64,000 nucleotides of DNA from positions 1-64,000 of the forward strand of contig NZ_JAFMPW010000007.1 of NCBI RefSeq assembly GCF_026126425.1, given 5' to 3'. The notes under the pieces were generated by a model. The model ran no database searches. It worked only from the letters and a program-made list of their open reading frames with translations, and had not been told where the DNA came from. The DNA comes from Muriicola sp. Z0-33 (GTDB lineage Bacteria; Bacteroidota; Bacteroidia; Flavobacteriales; Flavobacteriaceae). Within the stretch, counting starts at the first letter, position 1, and every line of letters starts with the position of its first letter. This document shows positions 1 through 8,396 of the stretch, one piece after another. Made by a program: the position numbers and the translations under genes.

Positions 1-80
1 GCCATCGCACCGCCTGGCTCCTCACTATCAAAGGTCTGCCAGACCTTTGCTTTGCGTTCGGCCCTAATTGCACCAGGGTA
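1..80. other. GC-rich window edge downstream of murF, with a palindrome
   Basis: This 80-base stretch is about 57% G+C by count, clearly richer than the neighbouring genes. It holds an interrupted palindrome at 30-48: AAAGGTCTG, one base, CAGACCTTT. The rightward frame 1 is open from the edge to a TAA at 82-84, and frames on the other strand are also open, so it could be the end of a gene or a repeat element. I do not recognise any product. It could also act as a terminator for murF, though no T-run follows. Confidence 0.3.
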
Positions 81-1355
81 CTAAAGAATATCCAGGATCC
101 TTTCCAGAGCCATTCCCCGGGAACCTTTAATTAAGAGATCTGCAGGCGGTAACTGCTGTTTTTCAAGATACTGGCTTAAATCGTTAAAAGTCCGGAATTT
201 CTTCAGGGTAGTCTTGGTGTTATTAAAATTTTCGCCAATAAGGAAGGCCTGGTTAAAATTCATATTGTCGGCCAAATCCGCAATTTTTTGATGCTCTTCT
301 TCTGCTACACCCCCTAATTCGAACATGTCTCCTAGAAAAACAATTTTGTAGGAAGCTTTCATTTGATTAAAATTTTCCAGTGCTACCTGCATACTTGAAG
401 GATTTGCGTTGTAGGCATCCAAAATTATCTTATGTCCGCTTTTTACCAGAAGTTGAGAACGGTTGTTTGTGGGAACATATTCTTCTAATGCCTCTTTAAT
501 ATCGATCTTTTCTACATTAAAGTATTTCCCAATTAAAACAGCGGCACAGCAATTGGTAAAGTTGTATGTTCCTATCAATTTGGTAGTAATGGTTATGTCT
601 TCCACAGCTAAAGAAACAAAGGGATCAGCGGCCTCTAATTTAATATTATAGTATTTGGGATCGTCCTGGCTATACCCAAACTTCTTTATGTACTCAGCTA
701 ATTTTTTAGATTGTATAGGGTCGTCGGCATTGAGAAAGATATGCTTGTTATGGCTCATTAAATACTCATAGAGTTCCGATTTACCTTTTATTACTCCGGC
801 CTCTCCTCCAAATCCTTCCAGGTGCGCTTTCCCAAAATTGGTAATATAACCAAAGTCGGGTTGCGCAATAGCCGCCAAAAATTCAATTTCCTTCAGATGA
901 TTGGCCCCCATTTCTATGATTGCTATTTCAGTGTCTTGCTGTATGCTGAGTAAAGTTAGGGGTACGCCAATATGGTTATTTAAGTTCCCTTTGGTAGCTA
1001 TGGTATTGTACTTTTTAGAGAGAACCGCATAAATGAGCTCTTTGGTTGTCGTCTTGCCATTACTGCCGGTCAGGGCAATTACCTTTGCTTTGCAATAGTT
1101 TCTGTGAAAACTCGCCAACTCCTGAAGGCAGGACAGCACGTCTTCTACAAGCACAATCTTATCATCCTTAGCGTAGCTGGGATCGTCAGCAATAACCAGG
1201 GAAGCACCCTTGGCCAGGGCATTTTTAGCGAAGGTGTTCCCGTCAAAATTTTCACCTTTCAGGCAAAAAAATATAGCATTAGATTCAATTTTACGTGTAT
1301 CTGTACTAATCTGAGGGTGCTTCAGGAAATGCCTGTGCAATTCTTGTATTGTCAT
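81..1355 (-). CDS. murF: UDP-N-acetylmuramoyl-tripeptide--D-alanyl-D-alanine ligase
   Basis: MurF makes the last cytoplasmic precursor of peptidoglycan by adding D-Ala-D-Ala to UDP-MurNAc-tripeptide, using ATP. The 424-residue length fits the family. An N-terminal substrate-binding domain is followed by the ATP loop GSNGKTTT at residues 97-104. Further Mur-ligase signatures are GNLNNHIG near residue 122, EMGANH near 148, and the DAYNANP motif near 314 that begins the C-terminal domain. The ATG at 1355 is the natural start. It lies downstream of gldJ on the same strand, a pairing common in flavobacteria, but a terminator separates the two, so it probably has its own promoter in 1356-1610. A second Mur ligase, mpl, lies at 34.5 kb. 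Confidence 0.96.
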   Translation of the reverse strand: MTIQELHRHFLKHPQISTDTRKIESNAIFFCLKGENFDGNTFAKNALAKGASLVIADDPSYAKDDKIVLVEDVLSCLQELASFHRNYCKAKVIALTGSNGKTTTKELIYAVLSKKYNTIATKGNLNNHIGVPLTLLSIQQDTEIAIIEMGANHLKEIEFLAAIAQPDFGYITNFGKAHLEGFGGEAGVIKGKSELYEYLMSHNKHIFLNADDPIQSKKLAEYIKKFGYSQDDPKYYNIKLEAADPFVSLAVEDITITTKLIGTYNFTNCCAAVLIGKYFNVEKIDIKEALEEYVPTNNRSQLLVKSGHKIILDAYNANPSSMQVALENFNQMKASYKIVFLGDMFELGGVAEEEHQKIADLADNMNFNQAFLIGENFNNTKTTLKKFRTFNDLSQYLEKQQLPPADLLIKGSRGMALERILDIL

Positions 1356-1483
1356 TTACAGCTTCGGGTTTTCATTGTCGCTTTTTGAAGGCAAATAGTT
1401 CAGCCACTAAAGTTACTGGAATTATTGCTCCTATAAAACCCCATAAAGGCTTTCTGAGAAATGAAAAAATAGCCTAAAATGCC

Positions 1484-1497
1484 ATTAATGCATTAAT
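1484..1497. repeat. 14-base perfect palindrome upstream of murF
   Basis: ATTAATGCATTAAT reads the same on both strands. It lies 129 bases upstream of the murF start and could be an operator for a dimeric regulator. A few AT-rich palindromes of this length are expected by chance in a window this size, so the call is weak. Confidence 0.25.
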
Positions 1498-1614
1498 TTT
1501 CTTTATCTACAGTGGCAAATTGCATCATGCTAAAAGCTTTAAAGTTTCCCGTAATACTTTAGGAGTTAGCTAAATTTAATTGGTCCTCTGCTGAAATCGC
1601 TATTAAAGGCCAAC

Positions 1615-1645
1615 AAAAAACCCTGTCGTTAGGACAGGGTTTTTA
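1615..1645 (-). terminator. Rho-independent terminator of gldJ
   Basis: A stem CCCTGTC (1621-1627) with GACAGGG (1633-1639) encloses a five-base loop. It is flanked by A/T runs that extend the stem and give a T tail on the minus strand just past the gldJ stop. The flanking runs are symmetrical, so it could work in both directions. Confidence 0.85.
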
Positions 1646-1665
1646 TAGTAGTATATCAGTTTAAA

Positions 1666-3333
1666 CTATTTGGCTCTTTTGCCTCTAACAGTTTTGTTCT
1701 TAGTCTTAGATTTAGACCCTACTCTAGACATAGCGCATCGGAATCCAATGTAATCCGTAGCCATGTACTGTGGTAAGTATCTTCTTTGTGCAGGATCCAG
1801 CCAGTACGCTCTATCTCTCCACGAACCTCCTTTAAATACCCGTACTTCGTCATTTATAAGGGAAGTTCTGTTGTTAGATTCGTCATAACCTCTGACGATA
1901 TTACCGATAGAATCTCGCTCTACTTTATGTCTTGGAGAATCGTACATTTTTCTGTTTCTGGATTCGTCCTCATCAGCAAATCTGTCGAAGAATCTTGTAG
2001 ACCCCGGATCACCATCTCTGTATCCTCTGTTATCACTGCTAGAGAAATTTGTTCTTAAATAAGTTTCTTTCTCATCAACAGGAACCATCTTGATCTCACC
2101 TGGCAAGTTCACGGCAACTATTTTTCCGTTGGGCAGGGTATCATACATAATACTGTCTCTCAGGATATTGACTTTTCCGTCCTCACCTATGGCAGTTTTC
2201 ATATAAATGTTACCTCTGTAGTAATTAAAATCACTTATTTCGTCATCCACTATAGGACGGTATACATCAGCCACCCATTCGGCAACATTACCAGCCATAT
2301 CGTAAAGTCCAAGATCATTTGGTTTGTACGATTTAACTTCGGCAGTGATATCAGCGCCGTCATCGGACCATCCGGCAATTCCGCCGTAATCTCCTTTTCC
2401 TTGTTTAAAGTTGGCTAACTGATCACCTCTACCTACACGTTGTCCGTTTCTTGTATAATCACCTTCCCAAGGATATTTTTTTCTACCCCTGTAATTGTTG
2501 TACTCTCTGGAGCCTTGTAGTGCTGCTGCGGCATATTCCCATTCTGTCTCCGTCGGTAGGCGATATTCCGGCATTATAATTCCACTGCTTCGCTTAGCAA
2601 AGTTCGATACTGAATCTTTTTTCTGTTTTCCCTGTAGAGAATCTATCTGACCATTATAAACAGATTCTGGTCTGTTTAAATAAGCTTCGGTATTAAAAGT
2701 ACCTTCAACCTCCCCGGTTACTGCCTTGTATTTTGCGTCCTTGGCAAGATATCCTTCTCTTTCTAGCATGGCTTCATTAACCCGGTCGGTTCTCCATTCC
2801 GCAAATTGAACGGCCTGAACCCAGTTAACACCAACTACAGGATATTCTGCATAAGCAGGATGCCTTAGGTAATTGTTGGTCATTGTTTCGTTAAAGCCCA
2901 ATCTGTTTCTCCATACGAGAGTATCGGGTAAAGCTCCCTTGTAAATATTGGCGTATTTAGGATTTTCCGGAGGATAAACACTTTTGAGGTAGTCCAGGTA
3001 TTCCAGATACATCACGTTGGTTACTTCGGTTTCATCCATATAAAAGGACTGAACGTGTTGCGCAGTAGGGGTATTGTTCCAATCGTGCATTACGTCGTCT
3101 TGTACTTTTCCTTTGGTAAATGTTCCTCCTTCAATAAAAACAAGGCCAGGTGCAGTTTCCTGCTCCTTAAAATCTGAATTATATTGGAAGCCACCTTCTT
3201 TGGCATTGATCTTCCAGCCAGTGGCTCTTGATACATTTTTTGAAGATGATGAAGATTTTTTACAGCTTGTTACTGTTAAACCTCCGGCTACTACTGCACA
3301 AGAGAGTACAACTTTGATAAATTGTTTTTTCAT
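1666..3333 (-). CDS. gldJ: Gliding motility lipoprotein GldJ
   Basis: GldJ is an outer-membrane lipoprotein required for gliding and, with GldK, for type IX secretion in Flavobacterium. The 555-residue protein starts with a lipoprotein signal peptide whose lipobox ends at Cys24 (TVTSC), followed by a serine-rich stretch. The body is a formylglycine-generating-enzyme/sulfatase-modifying-factor fold, shown by RLPTETEWEYAA in the middle and by FKGGSWRD and GFRCAM near the C-terminus. The fold is structural here, since GldJ has no known enzyme activity. Its length and ends match the family, so it looks intact. It diverges from porV across a 463-base gap; in F. johnsoniae porU lies next to gldJ, but no porU is seen here. 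Confidence 0.95.
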   Translation of the reverse strand: MKKQFIKVVLSCAVVAGGLTVTSCKKSSSSSKNVSRATGWKINAKEGGFQYNSDFKEQETAPGLVFIEGGTFTKGKVQDDVMHDWNNTPTAQHVQSFYMDETEVTNVMYLEYLDYLKSVYPPENPKYANIYKGALPDTLVWRNRLGFNETMTNNYLRHPAYAEYPVVGVNWVQAVQFAEWRTDRVNEAMLEREGYLAKDAKYKAVTGEVEGTFNTEAYLNRPESVYNGQIDSLQGKQKKDSVSNFAKRSSGIIMPEYRLPTETEWEYAAAALQGSREYNNYRGRKKYPWEGDYTRNGQRVGRGDQLANFKQGKGDYGGIAGWSDDGADITAEVKSYKPNDLGLYDMAGNVAEWVADVYRPIVDDEISDFNYYRGNIYMKTAIGEDGKVNILRDSIMYDTLPNGKIVAVNLPGEIKMVPVDEKETYLRTNFSSSDNRGYRDGDPGSTRFFDRFADEDESRNRKMYDSPRHKVERDSIGNIVRGYDESNNRTSLINDEVRVFKGGSWRDRAYWLDPAQRRYLPQYMATDYIGFRCAMSRVGSKSKTKNKTVRGKRAK

Positions 3334-3796
3334 CTGTATTTAGGACTTAAGTTCAACAACAGACCTTGACTCTAATAGGACTGTTATTTGCATTATATTT
3401 AATCTATGTGTCACTTTCGGCATATAAAACGATGATTTACACATAATATTTTATAGTTCTGAAAAATATTTCTGTAACGCGGTAATGCCCAATAGCTTCA
3501 GGGAAACTATTTAATTTCATAACGATTCAAAATACATTCTAGTATGGATGAAATACATTCTTTTAGTCAGGTTTGAAGTGCGTTGAATTCAAGCTGAACG
3601 ATTTTAGGCGTTTTGCCGACGTTCAATTACCCACTTAAGTCATATTTTAAAGGGGTTTATCGGTAATAGTTAAAATAAATCAGTTCAGTGTACAAGATAT
3701 TTTTAAAATGGTCGTTTACATGTAATACAACTAATATATTTGAGGAATTAATTTTTAATTAAGATTTTTGTCCCAAATAAACTCTAAGAGGAAGAA
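3334..3796. other. Divergent intergenic region between gldJ and porV
   Basis: No open frame of useful length and no RNA gene was found. The region should hold the promoters for both gldJ and porV. It is notable because porU, a gene of over 1,000 codons that usually sits here, is absent and no remnant was recognised. Confidence 0.6.
3735..3742 (+). promoter_or_regulatory. Possible -7 box of the porV promoter
   Basis: TATATTTG matches the Bacteroidota -7 consensus TAnnTTTG and lies 54 bases upstream of the porV ATG. No good -33 TTTG is at the right distance; the nearest is TTTA at 3715-3718, with spacing 16. Confidence 0.35.
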
Positions 3797-4942
3797 ATGA
3801 AAAAATTATTGCTTATAGTCTTATTGACTCTAGTCTGTAAAATATCTGCACAGGAAGATAGAGTAATTACCACCGCAGTACCCTTTTTAACAATAGCCGC
3901 CGATGCTAGAGCGGCTGGTATGGGAGATATGGGAGTAGCAACTTCAGTTGATGCCTTTTCCCAACAATGGAACCCTGCCAAATTTGCTTTCGCAGAACGT
4001 AAGATGGGTATTGGTGTAAGTTACACGCCCTATTTGGAGAGCATTATTACGGATATTGCGCTGTTAAACGGTAATTTTTATAACAAAATTAATGATCAGA
4101 GTGCATTTGCTATGAGCCTTAGGTATTTTACCTTAGGTGAAATTGAATTAAGGCAATTTGCTAATGATCCCGGAACCCTCGCCAAGCCAAATGAATTAGC
4201 AATAGATGGTTCTTATTCTTTAAAGTTGAGTCCTACGTTCTCTATGGCCGTTGGCGGTAGGTATATCAGGTCTAACTTAAAACTTCCTCAGGACGAGAAT
4301 ATAGATTCTCAGGCTGCCAGCTCTTTTGCTGTAGATGTCGCCGGTTATTACCGCTCCAGGGAAATTGCTTATAACAGTTTTGATGGTCGATGGAGAGCAG
4401 GTTTTAACTTGTCTAACCTCGGAGGAAAAATCAAGTACGACGAAGGAGGCCAGGAAAACTTCCTTCCTACCAATCTAAAATTTGGTGGTGGTTTTGATTT
4501 TATACTAGATCAGGATAATGTTATAGGTGTTACTACTGAATTCAATAAACTTTTAGTACCTACTCCTCAGGATTTTGATGGTGATGGAGATGTTGATGCA
4601 GATGATAATCTGGAGTATCAGGACATTACTTTTTTCAACGGAGTCTTTAAGTCGTTCAATGATGCCCCTGATGGATTCAGTGAAGAATTAAAAGAATTTA
4701 CCTGGGCGTTGGGAGCTGAATATATTTATCAGGATGCTTTCATGATCCGGACCGGATATTTCAATGAAAGTGAGGAAAAGGGATCCAGAAAGTTCTTTAC
4801 ACTTGGTGCAGGATTTAAATTCAAAGCTGCACAGGTAGATCTTTCTTATTTATTCTCCACATCACAAGTGAGAAATCCTTTGGAGAATACGCTTAGATTT
4901 TCCCTTACATTTAATTTGGGAGAAGAATTTTTTAATGATTAG
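3797..4942 (+). CDS. porV: Type IX secretion outer-membrane protein PorV
   Basis: PorV (LptO) is a FadL-like outer-membrane barrel. It carries type IX cargo proteins from the SprA translocon to the PorU attachment complex. The 381-residue product has a Sec signal peptide ending after ISAQ near residue 19. This is followed by the family's N-terminal region (PFLTIAADARAAGMGDMGVA) and many alternating beta strands up to a C-terminal strand ending in aromatic and hydrophobic residues. A short Asp-rich DFDGDGDVDADDN loop near residues 259-271 resembles a calcium site. The ATG at 3797 gives a complete signal peptide. A strong terminator follows. porU, usually cotranscribed upstream, is missing from this locus. 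The gene at 44.1 kb encodes a likely cargo. Confidence 0.93.
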   Translation: MKKLLLIVLLTLVCKISAQEDRVITTAVPFLTIAADARAAGMGDMGVATSVDAFSQQWNPAKFAFAERKMGIGVSYTPYLESIITDIALLNGNFYNKINDQSAFAMSLRYFTLGEIELRQFANDPGTLAKPNELAIDGSYSLKLSPTFSMAVGGRYIRSNLKLPQDENIDSQAASSFAVDVAGYYRSREIAYNSFDGRWRAGFNLSNLGGKIKYDEGGQENFLPTNLKFGGGFDFILDQDNVIGVTTEFNKLLVPTPQDFDGDGDVDADDNLEYQDITFFNGVFKSFNDAPDGFSEELKEFTWALGAEYIYQDAFMIRTGYFNESEEKGSRKFFTLGAGFKFKAAQVDLSYLFSTSQVRNPLENTLRFSLTFNLGEEFFND

Positions 4943-4963
4943 TAATTATACAATATAAATTGA

Positions 4964-5000
4964 ATAATAAAACCTGCCTTAGCGCAGGTTTTATTATTTT
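4964..5000 (+). terminator. Rho-independent terminator of porV
   Basis: A perfect 12-base stem AATAAAACCTGC (4966-4977) with GCAGGTTTTATT (4984-4995) encloses a six-base loop and is followed by TTTT. It ends just before the cdd leader, so porV and cdd are separate units. Confidence 0.88.
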
Positions 5001-5026
5001 AGGCTTACGCTATTAACCCTTGGTAT

Positions 5027-5509
5027 ATGCAAAAGAGAAACGTTGGTTTTGAATTATCGGTTTATGATTCCCTGGATGAATTATCAGAGGAAGATCAATT
5101 GTTAATGAATGCCGCTGTGGAAGCGAGAAAAAATGCATATGCCCCCTATTCCAATTTTAAAGTAGGAGCTGCCGTACTGATGAGTACTGGTGAAATAGTT
5201 ATTGGGAGTAATCAGGAAAATGCATCATACCCATCTGGGCTTTGTGCGGAGCGCGTAGCCGTTTTTCAGGCCGGAGCCCTTTATCCCGGAATACCGATTA
5301 CTGCTATAGCCATTAGTGCCAGTTCTCAGAACTACAAGGTAAACCGGCCAGCTGCGCCATGCGGTAACTGCAGACAGTCTATCGCCGAATACGAACAAAA
5401 ACAGGAAGGAACTATCAGGCTATTAATGATGGGCGAAATTGGACAGGTATATAACTGCAATGCGATAGCGGAACTGCTTCCTCTTGGTTTCGATAATTCT
5501 TATCTCTGA
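5027..5509 (+). CDS. cdd: Cytidine deaminase
   Basis: Cdd converts cytidine and deoxycytidine to uridine and deoxyuridine in pyrimidine salvage. The 160-residue protein carries the zinc and proton-shuttle motif CAE at residues 73-75, with Cys as first ligand and Glu75 catalytic. It also has the second zinc motif PCGNC at 111-115. AYAPYSNFKVGAA near residues 38-49 is the family's substrate loop. Its length is slightly more than the usual 130-150 because of about 20 extra N-terminal residues. It stands alone between the porV terminator and the pyruvate dehydrogenase genes. Confidence 0.95.
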   Translation: MQKRNVGFELSVYDSLDELSEEDQLLMNAAVEARKNAYAPYSNFKVGAAVLMSTGEIVIGSNQENASYPSGLCAERVAVFQAGALYPGIPITAIAISASSQNYKVNRPAAPCGNCRQSIAEYEQKQEGTIRLLMMGEIGQVYNCNAIAELLPLGFDNSYL

Positions 5510-5638
5510 AAATTTAAATTGGGCCTTGTACTACAATTGATCCCGATTTATAAAACAGAATTTAAAAGATTAAAATAGTTTTTTTAATTTCTGGTGTATA
5601 GATGGGTTTTTTCATTTTTCCACCTTTATTTTATATGT

Positions 5639-5646
5639 TACATTTG
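5639..5646 (+). promoter_or_regulatory. Possible -7 box of the pdhA promoter
   Basis: TACATTTG matches TAnnTTTG. TTTT at 5616-5619 lies at the expected 19-base spacing as a weak -33 element. The leader to the pdhA ATG would be about 95 bases. Confidence 0.45.
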
Positions 5647-5744
5647 TGCTTGCAGAATAATGTAATTTATACCAGGCTAAGCTCCCTTTGAAATAGTACT
5701 TCAAAAGCGTTTGGCAATTAAATAGTATTCACAAAGTATAGCAT

Positions 5745-6743
5745 ATGGAAAAAATCACCAAGGAAGTTTATCTCAAATGGTATGAGGATATGCTCTTCTG
5801 GAGGAAGTTCGAAGACAAATTAGCAGCTGTTTACATCCAACAAAAAGTTAGAGGTTTCCTGCATCTCTATAACGGACAGGAAGCCGTACTTGCCGGGGCA
5901 CTTCATGCAATGGATCTGAGCAAGGATAGAATGATCACTGCCTATAGGAACCATGTACAACCCATAGGTATGGGTGTTGACCCTAAAAGAGTGATGGCCG
6001 AATTATACGGAAAAGTAACCGGGACATCACAAGGTATGGGAGGTTCTATGCATATTTTTTCCAAAGAACACAGGTTTTATGGAGGTCATGGTATTGTGGG
6101 AGGGCAAATTCCTCTTGGTGCAGGATTGGCATTTGGTGACAAGTACTTTAAAAGAGATGCTGTCACTTTATGTTATATGGGAGACGGTGCTGTAAGACAA
6201 GGCTCATTACACGAATCCTTTAACCTGGCCATGCTTTGGCAATTACCGGTTGTTTTTGTTTGTGAAAATAATGGATATGCCATGGGGACTTCAGTGGCAA
6301 GGACTTCTCATGCTACAGAAATCTGGAAATTAGGCCTTGGGTATGAGATGCCATGTGGGCCAGTTGATGGGATGGACCCTGTTACCGTAGCAGAAGAAAT
6401 GAGTAAGGCTATAAAACGGGCCAGAAGCGGAGGCGGACCAACTTTCCTGGAAATGAAGACGTACAGATATCGTGGTCATTCCATGTCTGATGCGCAACAT
6501 TACAGAACAAAGGAAGAGGTAGAAGAATACAAAAAAATAGATCCCATAACCCAGGTGCTGGATATTATTAAAGAAAAGAAATATGCCACGGAGGAGGAGA
6601 TCAAGGAGATAGACAATAGCGTAAAGGAAAGGGTGAAAGAATGTGAGAAGTTTGCAGAGGAGTCAGACTACCCACCAAAGCAACAATTATACGATATGGT
6701 CTATGAGCAGGAAGATTACCCATTTTTAAAACACAAATTATAA
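5745..6743 (+). CDS. pdhA: Pyruvate dehydrogenase E1 component, alpha subunit
   Basis: E1 alpha, together with E1 beta, decarboxylates pyruvate using thiamine diphosphate and passes the acetyl group to the lipoyl arms of E2. The 332-residue length fits the alpha subunit of the two-subunit E1. The thiamine diphosphate motif is visible as GDGA at 147-150 through ENNGYAM (NN at 175-176). The substrate-channel and phosphorylation-loop region appears as RYRGHSMSD. Four bases separate its stop from the E2 gene, so they are one operon. The E1 beta gene, which must exist elsewhere, is not in the window; E3 is also absent here. Confidence 0.95.
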   Translation: MEKITKEVYLKWYEDMLFWRKFEDKLAAVYIQQKVRGFLHLYNGQEAVLAGALHAMDLSKDRMITAYRNHVQPIGMGVDPKRVMAELYGKVTGTSQGMGGSMHIFSKEHRFYGGHGIVGGQIPLGAGLAFGDKYFKRDAVTLCYMGDGAVRQGSLHESFNLAMLWQLPVVFVCENNGYAMGTSVARTSHATEIWKLGLGYEMPCGPVDGMDPVTVAEEMSKAIKRARSGGGPTFLEMKTYRYRGHSMSDAQHYRTKEEVEEYKKIDPITQVLDIIKEKKYATEEEIKEIDNSVKERVKECEKFAEESDYPPKQQLYDMVYEQEDYPFLKHKL

Positions 6744-6747
6744 GAAA

Positions 6748-8385
6748 ATGGCAGAAGTAATAAACATGCCCCGGCTAAGTGACACCATGGAGGAAGGCAC
6801 CGTAGCTAAATGGTTAAAGAAAGTAGGTGATAAGGTAGAGGAAGGAGATATCCTGGCGGAAATAGAAACCGATAAGGCCACCATGGAATTTGAGTCCTTT
6901 CATGAAGGTACATTGCTGCACATTGGAATAGATGAAGGGGATGGGGCTCCTGTAGATACTTTACTTGCCATTATAGGCGAAGAAGGTGAAGATATTTCCG
7001 GGCTCTTAAACGGAGCTTCTTCCGGTTCAAAAGCGGCGGAAGACACAGTAGAGGTTGCTGATACACAAAGTGATAGTGCTCCAACGCCGGTGGCCGCAAC
7101 TGCCACTGCCGAAATTCCGGAAGGTGTTGAGGTTATAAAAATGCCACGTCTGAGCGATACCATGGAGGAAGGGACAGTCGCCAGCTGGTTGAAAAAAATT
7201 GGGGATACGGTAGAAGAAGGAGATATCCTTGCCGAAATAGAAACCGATAAGGCTACCATGGAATTTGAATCGTTCTATTCCGGGACCTTGCTATATATCG
7301 GTATCCAGGAAGGGGAATCGGCCCCTGTTGATGACGTCCTTGCCGTCATAGGCCCTGCAGGCACAGACGTGGATGCTGTCTTATCCGCTAAACCTGCTGA
7401 AGCCAAAGCAGCAAGTACCGAAGATAAAGTTGAAGCAGCTTCACAGCCCCAGGCTGTTAAAACTGAGACTGCAGCGGTAAAAGAAGGGCAGCGCATTTTC
7501 GTTTCTCCTTTAGCTAAAAAGATTGCCGAAGAGAAGGGAATCCCCCTATCCGATATCAAGGGCTCAGGAGACAATGGCCGTATTGTGAAAAGGGATGTTG
7601 AGAATTATCAACCTTCTCAAATTCCAAGTACTACTGCAGCTCCTGAAACTAAGGTAGCAGAGGTGGCTGCCCCTGTAACTCCTGTAAACCTGCCTACAGG
7701 TCAGGAAGGATTTGAAGAAGTCAAGAATTCTCAAATGCGCAAGGTCATTGCCAAGCGTTTAAGTGAATCTAAATTCAGCGCACCTCATTATTATCTTACC
7801 ATTGAAGTAGCCATGGACAATGCAATGGCGTCAAGGGCAAAAATTAATGAATTGCCAGATACCAAAGTATCCTTCAATGATATGGTGGTTAAGGCATGCG
7901 CTATGGCATTAAAAAAACACCCTCAGGTAAACACTACCTGGAACCCTGATGTTATTCGCTATAATCAGCATGTGCATATTGGGGTTGCAGTAGCTGTGGA
8001 GGACGGTTTGGTGGTGCCGGTTCTTAAGTTTACAGATCAGATGAGTCTTACCCAAATAGGAGCATCGGTAAAAGATCTGGCAGGAAGAGCCAGGATAAAA
8101 AAGTTAACTCCGGCCGAAATGGAAGGCAGTACCTTTACCGTTTCTAATCTGGGGATGTTTGGTATATTGGAGTTTACTTCTATTATCAACCAACCCAATT
8201 CGGCAATATTGTCTGTTGGGGCTATTGTACAGAAACCTGTGGTAAAAAATGGAGAAATTGCAGTGGGGAATACTATGAAGGTTACCCTGGCATGCGACCA
8301 CAGAACTGTAGACGGAGCTACCGGAGCTCAATTCTTACAAACACTTAGGGCTTACCTGGAAAATCCGGTAACCATGTTGGCCTAA
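6748..8385 (+). CDS. pdhC: Dihydrolipoamide acetyltransferase (E2) of pyruvate dehydrogenase
   Basis: E2 is the core of the complex and transfers acetyl groups from its lipoyl arms to CoA. The 545-residue protein has two lipoyl domains (about 1-85 and 125-210). The lipoylated lysines are predicted at 43 and 168, each inside ETDKATMEFES. Ala/Pro/Thr-rich linkers follow, then a peripheral subunit-binding domain at about 250-287 (FVSPLAKKIAEEKGI). The C-terminal catalytic domain has the active-site DHRTVDG motif with His518 and Asp522. The two lipoyl domains are close copies of each other, also at DNA level. The gene follows pdhA directly, which supports the pyruvate rather than 2-oxoglutarate assignment. 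Confidence 0.94.
   Translation: MAEVINMPRLSDTMEEGTVAKWLKKVGDKVEEGDILAEIETDKATMEFESFHEGTLLHIGIDEGDGAPVDTLLAIIGEEGEDISGLLNGASSGSKAAEDTVEVADTQSDSAPTPVAATATAEIPEGVEVIKMPRLSDTMEEGTVASWLKKIGDTVEEGDILAEIETDKATMEFESFYSGTLLYIGIQEGESAPVDDVLAVIGPAGTDVDAVLSAKPAEAKAASTEDKVEAASQPQAVKTETAAVKEGQRIFVSPLAKKIAEEKGIPLSDIKGSGDNGRIVKRDVENYQPSQIPSTTAAPETKVAEVAAPVTPVNLPTGQEGFEEVKNSQMRKVIAKRLSESKFSAPHYYLTIEVAMDNAMASRAKINELPDTKVSFNDMVVKACAMALKKHPQVNTTWNPDVIRYNQHVHIGVAVAVEDGLVVPVLKFTDQMSLTQIGASVKDLAGRARIKKLTPAEMEGSTFTVSNLGMFGILEFTSIINQPNSAILSVGAIVQKPVVKNGEIAVGNTMKVTLACDHRTVDGATGAQFLQTLRAYLENPVTMLA
6766..7271 (+). repeat. Tandemly duplicated lipoyl-domain coding sequence
   Basis: The segments at about 6766-6893 and 7144-7271 encode near-identical lipoyl-domain cores, 378 bases apart. 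Runs such as GATATCCT and GAAATAGAAACCGATAAGGC are shared exactly. This is the usual duplication of E2 lipoyl domains, and the high DNA identity suggests recent duplication or gene conversion. Confidence 0.75.
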
Positions 8386-8396
8386 AAACAAGAAAT

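Larger units (their letters stand above)
1356..1665. other. Intergenic region between gldJ and murF
   Basis: No gene was found here. It holds the gldJ terminator near 1617-1645, a perfect 14-base palindrome at 1484-1497, and otherwise AT-rich sequence that should contain the murF promoter. I could not pick a convincing TAnnTTTG box for murF. Confidence 0.6.

Noticed and set aside
3334-3796. Remnant of a broken porU gene
   Set aside because: No frame with PorU-like motifs was recognised in the gap, so I report absence and not a pseudogene.
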